A DNA stretch of 64,000 bases, from NCBI GenBank assembly GCA_963820415.1, contig CAWFZT010000015.1, forward strand, positions 62,001-126,000. Direction: 5' to 3'. Below are positions 8,440-17,466 of the stretch, one piece after another (the stretch's first letter is position 1; the number at the start of each line of letters is the position of its first letter). The notes below the pieces were generated by a model that saw nothing but the letters and a program-made list of their open reading frames with translations, ran no database searches and was not told the DNA's origin. Origin of the DNA: CAWFZT01 sp963820415 (GTDB taxonomy: Bacteria; Chloroflexota; Anaerolineae; Anaerolineales; Anaerolineaceae). The translations under genes were made by a program, and so were the position numbers.

Positions 8440-9855
8440 TCATGGATATGTATTATTGATCCAGTCCAATGGATCTACCTGTACCCTATTAACCCACATG
8501 TCCCAATGGAGATGCGGGCCAGTTACCCGGCCGGTATCTCCAATCAATCCAATTAATTGACCGGCTTCTACCTCGTCTCCGACTTTTACTTTCACCTCGG
8601 ATTGGTGAGCATAGCCGCTGAAGATTCCCCACCCGTGGTCGATGACCGTATAATTACCTCTTACCGTAAGCAGTTCGGCAAAAACCACCTTTCCAGGAGC
8701 CACAGCATAGATATTTAAGTTGTTTCCGCAGGCGCTTAAATCAATTCCAGCGTGGAAAGTATTAAAAGGGCCATTGTTATAGGAGCGCAGATTTCCATAA
8801 CGGTCAGTAGTGCAATCCGGAAACAGAGCGTATCCTTTGGGAACATCGATCGGCGGCTTGAAGGTGCCATCCCAAAGGCGGTCAGAAGTTATCACACTAA
8901 CTACTTTATCAACCAAAGCATCTTCAGGCCCTGTTATTGCCGGATCGGTGGTAATAGAATCCACCGGAAGAGGAGGATCTTCAATGCGGGGGCGCTGAAC
9001 GACCAGGATCGACTGCTCAAATTTAAAAGGACTCCCCCCGGGAACATCCCCGTTGATGTCGATGGGATAAATACCCTGGTCCGTCATCCGGTATATCCCT
9101 TGGAAGGCGATGTATTCGTTCTCTTTATTCTTGAAAAAATGCAACTGTTGGCCGGTGAGTGTCCCGGATAAGTTGATGGGTTGCCTGGTAGTGATTTTTA
9201 TCTCGGTGGTTTCTCCCTGAATGAGTGGCAAAGGAGTGATTTCCACCTTAGAAATGAAAGGAGAAATCGGGTTGACATCCGCTTGAGTTTGACTGGCATT
9301 TCCGAAAACCATCTCTCCAGGAATGACATCCCAGATGCCCTGCCAATTATTCCTGCCTACAAGCGTCCAGGGGTTCGAGTTAGTTTTGACGGCCATGTCC
9401 AGCAGGGTTTCACTATCATCCAATGCTCCAAGCGGGGAAAATTTGGCTGCCTGTTCGTTTTCTGGGACGATCAATGAAGAACCCGCGTAAATTTCATCTG
9501 GACTGGTGATGTGATTCAAACGAACAAATAAAGCCTCATCGATTTGGGTTTTGAGTAAAATGGATTTAAAGGTTTCTCCCAATTGGGCATTTTCAGACGT
9601 TAGCACTCCTGAAATCCCTTCGAAACCAGGGATAATTAACCTTGCGCCCACAGTAATTGCATTTGGATCGGTGATGTTATTTGCCTGGATCAACGCATCT
9701 AGAGTGATCCCGAATTCTATAGCAATCTTAGTGAGTGTGTCCCCATTTTGGACGATATATACTGGATTATCCGTTGGAGCTTGGGCTTTGGCTGGAGACG
9801 CAGGGCTAATCAGAAATAAAATTATTAAACAAACCAGTATCTTTTTATATATCAT
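8440..9855 (-). CDS. Secreted LysM / M23 metallo-endopeptidase
   Basis: A 471-residue envelope protein. It has an N-terminal signal peptide (IYKKILVCLIILFLI, then SPASPAKAQA). A canonical LysM follows at about 32-76 (YIVQNGDTLTKIA...VGARLIIPG), and two more degenerate LysM-like repeats extend to about residue 185. A beta-sandwich-like middle precedes the C-terminal M23 (LytM) domain. Its zinc ligands are visible as HAGIDLS and HLHWD, with SGYAHQ between. M23 enzymes cut peptidoglycan cross-bridges or act as scaffolds; since the ligands are kept, activity is likely. The 3' neighbour on the minus strand is the uncharacterised trio. The DUF192 gene upstream overlaps by 11 bases. Confidence 0.92.
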   Translation of the reverse strand: MIYKKILVCLIILFLISPASPAKAQAPTDNPVYIVQNGDTLTKIAIEFGITLDALIQANNITDPNAITVGARLIIPGFEGISGVLTSENAQLGETFKSILLKTQIDEALFVRLNHITSPDEIYAGSSLIVPENEQAAKFSPLGALDDSETLLDMAVKTNSNPWTLVGRNNWQGIWDVIPGEMVFGNASQTQADVNPISPFISKVEITPLPLIQGETTEIKITTRQPINLSGTLTGQQLHFFKNKENEYIAFQGIYRMTDQGIYPIDINGDVPGGSPFKFEQSILVVQRPRIEDPPLPVDSITTDPAITGPEDALVDKVVSVITSDRLWDGTFKPPIDVPKGYALFPDCTTDRYGNLRSYNNGPFNTFHAGIDLSACGNNLNIYAVAPGKVVFAELLTVRGNYTVIDHGWGIFSGYAHQSEVKVKVGDEVEAGQLIGLIGDTGRVTGPHLHWDMWVNRVQVDPLDWINNTYP

Positions 9856-10213
9856 TGAAAGATAAAATATCTCCTATCCTGAAATCGAAAAAACGATCAG
9901 GATGTATTTCTAATGTGTACTTGGATGGAACGGCGGGTAAGTAAAAAGGATGCCCTTTCCTGGCTATTTTCACATCAACTACCTGTAATTGTGAATCAAT
10001 CCAGATGACGGCAATATCAAACCGCATAAAAAACATGTAAATCGCCGAATTTATTCTACTTTCACTGTCTTCAACCAGAAGAAGACCTTCGAATTCACCC
10101 AGTCCCGAATGAAACATCAGACCCTTAAAACGACAAAAAAAACTCGAACAGAAACTGACCTTCATATCTTGAAACGCTAAATTAGTGACATTTCGAACTC
10201 TGATTTGCTTCAT
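9845..10213 (-). CDS. DUF192 family protein
   Basis: A 122-residue member of DUF192, a small beta-barrel family of unknown function. Typical features are FKGLMFHSGL near residue 30, the MFFMRFDIAVIWID segment around 60-75 (the family's FxMRxxxIDIIFID-like core) and VPSKYTLEI near the end. Unlike many members it lacks an obvious signal peptide. It overlaps the M23 gene by 11 bases, so the two are co-transcribed. Nothing in the sequence assigns a reaction. Confidence 0.85.
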   Translation of the reverse strand: MKQIRVRNVTNLAFQDMKVSFCSSFFCRFKGLMFHSGLGEFEGLLLVEDSESRINSAIYMFFMRFDIAVIWIDSQLQVVDVKIARKGHPFYLPAVPSKYTLEIHPDRFFDFRIGDILSFNDI

Positions 10214-10241
10214 TATTCAAGAAATATGGCCAGCAATTTTA

Positions 10242-10643
10242 TCATTGATTGGTTTTTCCACTCGAATTTAATACGAGTTCAACGGATTCCTGAAGTTCCT
10301 TGGGGTGGAATGGTTTACAAAGGTACCCATCTACTTTGGCGATATGCAAACCCAGCACCCGATCAATAGGTTGAGCTCTGGCTGTGATAACAATCACGGG
10401 GATGTCTTTTGTGCTATCGATTGCCTTCAATTGGTGGTACACGTCCCATCCGTCCATGCCAGGCATCATCAAATCGAGGAGAATCAGGTCTGGAGCTTCT
10501 TCTTTGACAGTTTCAAGACCTGCAGCCCCGCTGGCAGTCCCTTTTACCTCATAACCAAGCCTGCCCAGGATTAGATTCACGAGATCAATCATTTCAGGAT
10601 CGTCTTCAAAATAGAAAATTTTGATTGATTTCTTGGTTTCCAT
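10242..10643 (-). CDS. Single-domain response regulator
   Basis: A receiver domain of 133 residues. ATG 10643 (METKKSIKIFYFEDDPEM) is chosen over the 23-codon longer frame because the fold begins at this point. The acidic pair is EDD, the phosphoacceptor lies in LILLDLMMPGMDG, the switch Thr in IPVIVITA and the Lys in DGYLCKPF. No output domain follows. It is divergently oriented to a LuxR-type regulator across about 130 bases, so the two may share control. It lies 28 bases upstream of the DUF192 gene and may head that operon. Confidence 0.85.
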   Translation of the reverse strand: METKKSIKIFYFEDDPEMIDLVNLILGRLGYEVKGTASGAAGLETVKEEAPDLILLDLMMPGMDGWDVYHQLKAIDSTKDIPVIVITARAQPIDRVLGLHIAKVDGYLCKPFHPKELQESVELVLNSSGKTNQ

Positions 10644-10771
10644 AAGTCCCTCGCAGTGTTTATTAAGTGTACCACAGCCTTTAAATATGGGGTTGTAAAC
10701 TTTGCAAGACATTCTTACATTTACTTGTCATAGGTTGTACAATTAGCTTACTTGTGCAGGAGGCTTTTTGA

Positions 10772-11426
10772 ATGGCAAAACAACGGATTTTATTGGTCGA
10801 TGATCACGAGGTCGTGCGGTTAGGTTTAAAGGCTTTACTTGACCATCACCCCCAATTCGAAGTAATTGGGGAAGCTGGTACAGCCAAGGAAGCCCTTGAT
10901 CAAGTCGCCCGTCATCACCCAGACGTAGTTTTAATGGATATCAGAACTCCCTGGAACCTCAGGGATCGAAGCCTGTGAGGAAATCACCCGCAATTATCCG
11001 CAAACCAAGGTTGTGATGCTCACCAGCTATGCAGAGGATGAAATGTTATTCTCTGCTATCCGAGCTGGCGCCTCTGGATATGTTTTGAAGCAAATCGGTG
11101 GGGACGATCTGATCCGAGCGATTGAGGCCGTTGGGCGAGGTGAAGCATTATTAGATCCTGCGGTTACCCAGAGAGTATTTCAAGAAGTAAGAAGGGCGGT
11201 AAAAGAGGAAGAGGCTTCTGCCTTCGTCAATCTAAGCCAGCAAGAGAAGCATGTTTTACTACTTGTTTCTGAAGGAAAAACCAATCGAGAAATTGCCAAG
11301 GCTCTTTTCCTCGGAGAAGGTACAGTACGTAATTACGTATCCAGTATTTTGTCGAAATTAGGCGTCAGTAATCGGGCAGAAGCAGCGGCGTATGCGGTAG
11401 AACACAGCCTTAGAGAATATCTCTAA
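10772..11426 (+). CDS. NarL/LuxR-type response regulator, frameshifted in the receiver
   Basis: The receiver begins at ATG 10772 after a GGAGG Shine-Dalgarno (ILLVDDHEVVRLGL) and reaches the phosphoacceptor (VVLMDIR). An indel around 10946-10952 then diverts the frame to a stop at 10976-10978. Another frame resumes exactly where the family continues (GTSGIEACEEI), followed by VVMLTSYAEDE, the Lys in GYVLKQI and a C-terminal LuxR HTH (LSQQEKHVLLLVSEGKTNREIAKALFL, then VRNYVSSILSKLGV). Repaired length is about 217 residues, normal for NarL-type regulators. No sensor kinase is adjacent. The break looks like a sequencing indel, since both halves are well conserved, but genuine inactivation cannot be excluded. 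Confidence 0.85.
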
Positions 11427-11435
11427 TCAGGATGT

Positions 11436-12281
11436 CTACTTTGCAGTAGATTTCCATAAATCTCTCATGTAAATAGCGTCCTCTTCGAGGATCGGGCTTT
11501 CACACAAGATTCGACCCCCGCACTTAAGTTCGCGAAGGGCATCGAACAATTCCGCCAGGTTTAGGTCGGATTCCTTGAGAGGCAGGTGATTCTTTTCGCC
11601 TTTTGGCCCATATTCAATTCCTGAAAGATGGATATGCAGATGCTGTAAAGATTCCAATCCCAGATTGTCACGGTAGGTACTCAGGATATTCAAGAATTCC
11701 TGTTTTGTATTAATTGATCCATCGCCTGCTCTGGCATGCAGATGGGCAAAATCCAGGCAAGGCAAGACCCCCTCAATTTCACAACTCATGACCAGCGTAT
11801 CGGTCAAAGACCCGAGCATGGCGATTTTGCCCATCGTCTCAGGTCGCAGGATAACTGGATTGCCCATTTCTTTCAATTCCATGGTACAAGCCGAGAGTCT
11901 TTTCAGGGCGGTTGGCAAAACTTCTTCCGGTGTTTTGGAAAAAAGGGAGCCGGGATGGAAAACGATATCAGTTGCCCCAGCCAGGTTCCCGTAAAAAGCC
12001 GCATCCATTAACCGTTTGCGAGATTTTGGCCACTCCTCTTCGCCTGCATTCAGGTTGATAAAATACGGGGCATGGACACTGACTTTTACCTGGTGTTTCT
12101 CGGCCGCCTCCTTAATTGCCCGGCAGGTGGATTCATTTACCCTTACCGATTGCACCCAACCCAGTTCTAAAACATCCAGCCCAAGGCTGCGTATCTGCTC
12201 AATTGCTCCTACGCTACCCCCTGGTTTTTTGGGAGTCGAGTTAGGCGAGCCTACAGTTCCAAACGAAAATTTTAGCTCCAT
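11436..12281 (-). CDS. Endonuclease IV / sugar-phosphate isomerase-like TIM-barrel protein
   Basis: A 281-residue AP-endonuclease family 2 TIM barrel. The metal-site segments are visible in order: VHAPYFINL (residues about 69-77), DIVFHPGS, ILRPETMGK, PCLDFAHLHARAGD, HIHLSG and ILCESP. This order matches Nfo-type endonuclease IV, which cleaves abasic DNA with three zinc ions. The related xylose-isomerase-like group is the alternative. ATG 12281 lies 41 bases inside the upstream dgkA frame, an unusually long overlap. It ends 9 bases from the convergent LuxR-type regulator. It is the last gene of the comEA operon. Confidence 0.8.
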   Translation of the reverse strand: MELKFSFGTVGSPNSTPKKPGGSVGAIEQIRSLGLDVLELGWVQSVRVNESTCRAIKEAAEKHQVKVSVHAPYFINLNAGEEEWPKSRKRLMDAAFYGNLAGATDIVFHPGSLFSKTPEEVLPTALKRLSACTMELKEMGNPVILRPETMGKIAMLGSLTDTLVMSCEIEGVLPCLDFAHLHARAGDGSINTKQEFLNILSTYRDNLGLESLQHLHIHLSGIEYGPKGEKNHLPLKESDLNLAELFDALRELKCGGRILCESPILEEDAIYMRDLWKSTAK

Positions 12282-12687
12282 AGTCCCTCTTCAATGAATC
12301 GAGAAAAGGAGAAACCCGGATTCTGATCCACAAAGGCGGGCCTAATAGAAGAATCCCAACAATTATGGCTGTCATGGCCGTGATTAGCACGGCCGCCGCG
12401 CCGACATCCTTGCTAACCTTTGCTAACGGGTGCCTTTGTGGGCTGACCAGATCGACAATCGCTTCAATAGAAGTATTCAAAAATTCGGTCAGCCATACAA
12501 TTCCGATAGCAACCACCAGAACAGACCAATCGAATAGAGACAACCTTAGCCAGGCAGCCAAGATAACCACAATAATCATTATTACCATATGAATCCAGGC
12601 ATTTTTCTGGGTACGAATCACATACCATGCACCTGCAAAAGCATGCCTGAACGAACGTATCCGAGAACGGAAAAAAGTACGCATCAT
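12241..12687 (-). CDS. DgkA-type diacylglycerol/undecaprenol kinase
   Basis: A 148-residue integral membrane lipid kinase with three predicted helices (about 33-50, 55-70 and 95-117) and the family signature EFLNTSIEAIVDL, where the catalytic Glu sits, followed by HPLAKVSKDVGAAAV. In most non-enterobacterial species this family phosphorylates undecaprenol for cell-wall carrier recycling. Its ATG at 12687 directly abuts the repaired ybeY stop (12688-12690), the usual ybeY-dgkA order. Its 3' end runs about 41 bases into the endonuclease IV-like gene; the final RDYGAKIFVWNCRLA tail is atypical, so a small frameshift near the end is possible. Confidence 0.88.
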   Translation of the reverse strand: MMRTFFRSRIRSFRHAFAGAWYVIRTQKNAWIHMVIMIIVVILAAWLRLSLFDWSVLVVAIGIVWLTEFLNTSIEAIVDLVSPQRHPLAKVSKDVGAAAVLITAMTAIIVGILLLGPPLWIRIRVSPFLDSLKRDYGAKIFVWNCRLA

Positions 12688-13144
12688 CTACTCAGGATAT
12701 TTCTTTATATCAGTGCCAAGCTCAAGTAGAATTTCCGTGTTGAATTTTCCACATTTTCTCTTTTTCTTCGTCTGTCGAATGGTCATATCCTAAAAGATGA
12801 AGCACTCCATGAACGACGAGAAGGTCCAGTTCGGATCTCGTAGAATGCCCGGCAGTCACGCCTTGTTTTTCAGCCTGCGGGTAAGAAATGATCACTTCGC
12901 CAAGGTATCGCTGTCCTGTTTCCGGATCCAGTTCATCTTCAAAAAAAGAGAGAACGTCTGTGGGAGAGTCGACGCCAAGAAATTCATGATTCAATGCTTG
13001 CAGTTGTTGTTCGTCTTCAATAACGACGGAAAGATTAACGTCTTCACGAATGTTTTGTATTGCCAGGGTTACCAAGGCGGCTTTTTCCAATGCAGTAGTA
13101 TCCACTGAGTCTTGAAATTTATCGGATACATGGAGATTTACCAT
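12688..13144 (-). CDS. ybeY: YbeY rRNA maturation endoribonuclease, frameshifted near the 3' end
   Basis: YbeY is a zinc RNase needed for 16S rRNA processing and 70S quality control. The zinc motif HGVLHLLGYDH is intact, preceded by NHEFLGVDSPTDVLSF and LGEVIIS. The raw frame ends early with a foreign tail at 12722. Removing one G in the pair at 12735-12736 restores the expected QHEILLELG ending and a stop at 12688-12690 that abuts dgkA. The repaired length of about 152 residues is normal. It lies 15 bases after the PgpH-like gene, the common pgpH-ybeY-dgkA order. Confidence 0.9.
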
Positions 13145-13159
13145 AATAAGCTTTCTTTA

Positions 13160-15265
13160 TTATTTCTTTTCTTCGTCGGTATCGGTTTTCATTTCAGGGT
13201 ATCTTATTCGGGGATGATAGGTATTCTTCAATGTGTCGACGAATGATTTCACGATGGCGTTCAAATCCATTAAAGTCAGCCTAGTTTCATCGAGCTGCCC
13301 TTCTTTTTGGCAATATTCGATTACTTTTTTCACCAGCGTATTTAGCTCGTCATCGTCCTTGGGTAATTCAGCTCTCGCTTTTGCTTCGCACCCGTCAGCC
13401 AGCATTACAAGAGCAGTTTCCCGCGACTGCGGTCTTGGACCAGGGTAACGAAATAACTCGGGGTCAACCGTTTCGTTCTTTTTTTCAACCGCTTCGAGCG
13501 CCCGGGTAAATTGATAACGCGTTAATTGCGTCCCATGATGTTCGCGGATGAAATCGAGAATTCGCGGGGGAAGGCGGTACTTTTTAGCAAGGCGAACGCC
13601 TTCCGTTACATGCCCTATGATGGTCATAGCCGTAATGACATGGTCCATGTCATCGTGAGTGTCAATTTTTCCAGGGATTTGATTTTCGATGAAAAATCCC
13701 GGATTGGTAGATTTTCCAGCATCATGGTAAATTGCACCCACTCTGGTCAATAACGCATCTGCGCCGATTGATTCGGCAGCCTGTTCGGCCAGATTAGCTA
13801 CTTGCAAACTGTGCTGGTATGTGCCTGGACAATTCCTTAACATAAATTGTAAGAGTGGATGGTCGGGTCGAGAAATTTCCATCAGTTGCAATGAGGTAGT
13901 GACCCCTAATACCTGCGAGAAGAGAAATTGAAAGATCAGGGTTAGACTGGCAGAAGCAATGCCATTAAGGAATGATGTTCCGACCAGGGTAGCGATGCCA
14001 ATCCAATCGGTGATGGTATCTGGTAGGCGATAAGCCAGGATGATTGCGCTTCCAGCGCCTCCGATGGCAATCCCGGCCCAGAAAAAACTGGCAATACGCC
14101 GTCCTCTACCTAGCATTAAGATCCCACACAGGCTGGAAAGCATATAGAACAATGTCAGGTCCAGGCTGTTTGGTAAACCATAAGCCGTCAGTATGCTTAA
14201 AGCCAAAGAAAAGACCAGACCGATTTCTACCGAGAACAGGCTGGCGATGGTCAACCCAAAGGCTGGGATTGGGAAGAGGTAAGGGATTACCACACGATTT
14301 GGGATCACCAACCTGGCCCCGTAAAGGAACAGCAGAAAGGTGAAGGCAATCATCGCCAGGCTCTTAAACTCATCCATCATCGGCAGGATGCCGCGATTGA
14401 AGAATAAAGCAGTGAATACCCCGACGACACACACCAGGGCTATGGCAGCCATAGTATTATTTGACTTATTCTCTGGCTGGGCAAAACCAAATTGATCAAG
14501 GGCTTCGTTGACGATGGGAGTAATGACCTGGCCGCGTCTGACGATCGACTCTCCGGCTACGAACGTACGCATGATGGGTTCGACTGAGTTACCAGCCTGC
14601 AATCTAGCTGCCTGGGTTTGATCTTCAGAATATAAACTGTTGGGAACAATAAATGGTGAGACCAGTTCGTTGATCAGGCTGGCTTGCTCCTGGGGAAAAG
14701 AAAGGTTGATCAGGGTAGGAACGTTACGTTGATATTCTTTCACCTGGCTATCACGGATGGTGTTGCGCATGATTTGTTCAAGGACATTGACTGTCTCATC
14801 CTGAATGTCCTGCCAACGAATTTCATTCAAGGAAATGATCTGGTTGGCGACATCTTGATTAAGTTCAATGTAGGCTAAAGAAGAAAAATCCGACAATTTT
14901 TGCGTAGGGGTTGAATAAATATCATAACGGATAACTGATATGTAGTATAACGATGAACGCAGGAGCTCAATCTGGTGCCGGGCAATACCTGGATCTACAT
15001 CCAGGTATATAGGTTGAACGCTGTCTTCTGCTTGTTTACGGGCTTGATCAGTTAAAATCTGGCTGGGAAAATTTATGCTTCTCGGCGCCAGAATATCCTG
15101 GGTTGCCACATCCCCAACCTGTAAAGGATAAGTAGAGGGGCGCAGGGCAAAGGGATTAATTAGGACGACAAAAACGAACAGGCAGGTGATGAAAAGTAAC
15201 CCCAACCTCAGTAGACTTCGGCTGGGGGAACTTTTTCGCGGATTATTGGGTGGTGGAACTGGCAT
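13160..15265 (-). CDS. PgpH/YqfF-like 7TM HD-domain phosphohydrolase
   Basis: A 701-residue membrane receptor of the 7TMR-HDED type. There is one N-terminal helix (about 21-38), an extracytoplasmic region to about residue 270, then seven closely spaced transmembrane helices (about 270-455) and a cytoplasmic HD domain. The HD metal ligands are visible: HSLQVANLA (His485), IYHDAGK (His-Asp 514-515), ITAMTIIGHVTEG and IREHHG. Relatives hydrolyse cyclic-di-AMP, and that is the likely activity here. It sits 1-2 bases after yqeY and ahead of ybeY. It is intact over its full length. Confidence 0.92.
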   Translation of the reverse strand: MPVPPPNNPRKSSPSRSLLRLGLLFITCLFVFVVLINPFALRPSTYPLQVGDVATQDILAPRSINFPSQILTDQARKQAEDSVQPIYLDVDPGIARHQIELLRSSLYYISVIRYDIYSTPTQKLSDFSSLAYIELNQDVANQIISLNEIRWQDIQDETVNVLEQIMRNTIRDSQVKEYQRNVPTLINLSFPQEQASLINELVSPFIVPNSLYSEDQTQAARLQAGNSVEPIMRTFVAGESIVRRGQVITPIVNEALDQFGFAQPENKSNNTMAAIALVCVVGVFTALFFNRGILPMMDEFKSLAMIAFTFLLFLYGARLVIPNRVVIPYLFPIPAFGLTIASLFSVEIGLVFSLALSILTAYGLPNSLDLTLFYMLSSLCGILMLGRGRRIASFFWAGIAIGGAGSAIILAYRLPDTITDWIGIATLVGTSFLNGIASASLTLIFQFLFSQVLGVTTSLQLMEISRPDHPLLQFMLRNCPGTYQHSLQVANLAEQAAESIGADALLTRVGAIYHDAGKSTNPGFFIENQIPGKIDTHDDMDHVITAMTIIGHVTEGVRLAKKYRLPPRILDFIREHHGTQLTRYQFTRALEAVEKKNETVDPELFRYPGPRPQSRETALVMLADGCEAKARAELPKDDDELNTLVKKVIEYCQKEGQLDETRLTLMDLNAIVKSFVDTLKNTYHPRIRYPEMKTDTDEEKK

Positions 15266-15266
15266 T

Positions 15267-15713
15267 TTATTTTTGAAGCATCTGACGAACGATTTGGCTA
15301 ACCCTGCCCCCAGGGGCGCGTCCCTGCAGTCTTGGTACCAGAACTTTCATGACTTTCCCCATGTCTGCCATCCCATTTGCCTGGGTTTCAGAGATGGCGG
15401 TTTCTACCAATGCCTGAATCTCTGGCTCGGATAATTGTTTGGGGAGGAATGATTTCAGAACATCAATTTCAGCCTTGTTGCTTTCAACAAGGCCCGTACG
15501 GTGGGCTTTTTCGGCATCCTGGATTGCTTCGTGCCGGCTTTTCATCTCTTTTTGAAGAATTGCGGAGATTCCGGCCTCATCAACCGGTTTTCCTTTTTCG
15601 ATTTCGATAAATTTTATGGCCGACAGCGCCATACGTATAGTTTGTTTGCGATCATCATTGCCGGATCGCAAGGCTTCGCGTAGTGCATTTTCTAATTGTG
15701 TTTTAAGTTCCAT
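15267..15713 (-). CDS. GatB/YqeY domain protein
   Basis: A 148-residue YqeY-like protein, homologous to the tRNA-binding tail of the GatB amidotransferase subunit. ATG 15713 (MELKTQLENALREALRSG) is preferred to the upstream in-frame codon at 15758, because the conserved helical start falls there and the longer version would overlap comEA. Visible family text is IRMALSAIK, KEMKSRHEAI, FLPKQLSE and GRVSQIVRQMLQK. Such proteins are thought to act on tRNA or tRNA-dependent amidation; the exact role is not established. It is the second gene of the comEA operon. Confidence 0.9.
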   Translation of the reverse strand: MELKTQLENALREALRSGNDDRKQTIRMALSAIKFIEIEKGKPVDEAGISAILQKEMKSRHEAIQDAEKAHRTGLVESNKAEIDVLKSFLPKQLSEPEIQALVETAISETQANGMADMGKVMKVLVPRLQGRAPGGRVSQIVRQMLQK

Positions 15714-15738
15714 ATTTCTCTTTGTTATTATTTTGCTC

Positions 15739-16335
15739 TTATTGGGCAGGCTCGACATAGATCAAATCTTTTATCCGATCGAAGGTGGTTTGCCCAATAC
15801 CGGGTACGTTCATAATTTCATCAATGGTGTTGAACGAACCATGTTGTGTTCGATAGGCAACGATATCAGCAGCATGCGTAGGGCCAATCCCTGGCAAGAG
15901 ATCAAATTCTTCCGCGCTGGCGGTATTTAGATTTATGGGGTTCTCTTTTGACGGTGTGGCCAGACCCGACTGAGGTTTGGGCTGTCCGCCTTGGGGAGTG
16001 GACGATTTGATACCAGTCACGGGCTCATTGATCTTCGGTACCACGATCTTCTGGCCATCCGATAATCTAGCTGCCAGATTCACTGCTGACTGATCTGCGA
16101 TGGGCTGCAGGCCTCCCGCAGCTTCGATGGCATTGCTCACCCGGCTGAGACGCGGGAGGGAGTACACTCCTGGGTGGATTACTGCACCGGTTACATACAC
16201 CACCAGGGGGGCGGACGTCGGAAGGGGTGATAGTTCGATTGATTTTCCGCGAGGTGGAGCGACGATAAGAAGAAGCGCAGCAGAGAATAAAAAGCCCAAT
16301 AGAATCCCTAATAGAATCGATTGCCAGGTTTTCAT
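15739..16335 (-). CDS. ComEA-like competence DNA-binding protein
   Basis: A 198-residue membrane-anchored protein with one N-terminal helix (about 5-25), then an SLBB domain (VVYVTGAVIHPGVYSLP...VNLAARLSDGQKIVVP), a Gly/Pro/Gln linker, and a C-terminal helix-hairpin-helix pair (INLNTASAEEFDLLPGIG, IMNVPGIGQTTFDRIKDLI). This is the standard ComEA layout: it binds incoming double-stranded DNA outside the membrane during transformation. The comEC channel is not adjacent. A strong promoter at 16379-16406 lies about 45 bases upstream of its start, so comEA heads the operon. Confidence 0.9.
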   Translation of the reverse strand: MKTWQSILLGILLGFLFSAALLLIVAPPRGKSIELSPLPTSAPLVVYVTGAVIHPGVYSLPRLSRVSNAIEAAGGLQPIADQSAVNLAARLSDGQKIVVPKINEPVTGIKSSTPQGGQPKPQSGLATPSKENPINLNTASAEEFDLLPGIGPTHAADIVAYRTQHGSFNTIDEIMNVPGIGQTTFDRIKDLIYVEPAQ

Positions 16336-16378
16336 TCCGTTTCACTCGTAAGATCGTGGAAGGCCGCTATATATAAGA

Positions 16379-16406
16379 AGTATAACCTTCTCCGCATGAC
16401 TGTCAA
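16379..16406 (-). promoter_or_regulatory. Sigma70-type promoter for the comEA operon
   Basis: On the minus strand a perfect TTGACA at 16406-16401 is followed, after 16 bases, by TATACT at 16384-16379. It reads into comEA (ATG 16335) with a leader of about 35-40 bases. It lies just beyond the long palindrome, so the preceding operon would terminate immediately before this promoter. Confidence 0.7.
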
Positions 16407-16410
16407 GTTA

Positions 16411-16522
16411 GGGTTCATTGGGATGTGTCGTGGAGAGTCCCCGGATTTGGGGTTGTGAGCGTGCGTACGCACGCTCACAACCCCAAATCCGGGAGTTCAC
16501 CACGGGGATTCCCAAAGGACCC
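16411..16522. repeat. Long imperfect palindrome with a 54-bp perfect core
   Basis: Bases 16440-16493 form a perfect inverted repeat of two 27-base arms with no spacer (centre 16466/16467; each arm starts CCCGGATTTGG on its own strand). Pairing continues around the same centre out to 16411/16522 with scattered mismatches and G-U pairs, for example GGGTTC against GGACCC at the rim. It lies between the DUF1385 stop (16577) and the comEA promoter (16406). It could act as a terminator for the minus-strand M20-DUF1385 operon, although no T-tract follows. Otherwise it is a foldback element or structured RNA. Confidence 0.9.
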
Positions 16523-16576
16523 AAGTTAGTTGATTTCAGGTATTGTCAGGCGTTCAGAATGGCCATTGAAAAGTGG

Positions 16577-17466
16577 TCAGGGTGTCTGCGGAAGATCATG
16601 TTCTAGAGAATACATTTTATTGAATGCGCTTATGGATACCTCCACCATAGCCCTGGAAGGCTCACGGGTGGTCAGGTGTTGTAAAGCCAGGTTGGGGCGA
16701 ATTAAAATTTAACGATATCGGACTCGAGATGGCGGGCAGTCCAACGGATATATTCGTATGCCAGCGTAGCTAAGACCGGTATAAGGATTATCCGGCTGAG
16801 AAATCTCCATATGATGGGGAGAGGCCCCAGCAGCGAAAAGAGCACCACGGAGAGAAGAACGACGGTAAGCAGAAAGGATGTGCCACAACGCGGGTGCTCA
16901 ATCGAATATTGCATTACATTTTCGGGGGTCAAATCAGCGCCGGATTCAAAAGCGTTGATTACTTTATGCTCGGCGCCATGGTAAGCAAACACTCTTTGTA
17001 TATCCGGCATTTTACCGATCAGCCATATGTACGCCACCAGGAGGAACAACCGGATTATTCCCTCGATAAGGTTGCTCCACCAATGGTTTATCCTCAGCAG
17101 GCTTTCAAATCCTTGGCCGATTACTGCGGGGAGCAAAAAGAAAATGGCAATTCCGATCAAAAGGGCTCCCCCAAGCGATAAATATAAAGTTGGCCCTTCA
17201 ATTTTTTCATTCTCTCCGGTTTGATAGTTAGCCGATGTAGTCAAGAAGCGTGTTCCAAGGACCAGTGCGTCCCACAGCATGATCAGGCCGCGTAGAAATG
17301 GAATCTTCTTAAGCCGGCTATTATAAATTCCGCTCAACTTCTCAGAAAGGATTTCAATTTCACCGTCAGGTTTCCTGAAAGCAGCAGCCAGGTAATTTGA
17401 ACCACGCATCAAGACCCCTTCGATCAAGGCCTGACCACCATAAGAAGGTAACCTTTCAACTGGCAT
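16577..17466 (-). CDS. DUF1385 membrane protein, frameshifted near the 3' end
   Basis: A DUF1385 family membrane protein of unknown function. The hallmark N-terminus is present (YGGQALIEGVLMRG), followed by LRGLIMLWDALVLG, hydrophobic helices around 95-115 and 130-150, FAYHGAEHKVI, HPRCGTSFLL, two more helices, and YEYIRWTARH. The raw frame stops at 16702 after KF. Adding one base to the A-run 16704-16707 (plus strand) restores the expected tail NLALQHLTTREPS and VEVSISAF, with a stop at 16577-16579, giving about 296 residues, the family's normal size. The HGAEHK and RCGTSF motifs suggest a metal or nucleotide site, unproven. Its start overlaps the M20 gene by 11 bases. Confidence 0.88.

Noticed and set aside
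16440..16493. A CRISPR-type or integron attachment site.
   Set aside because: It is a single palindrome without spacers, repeats in series, cas genes or an integrase nearby.
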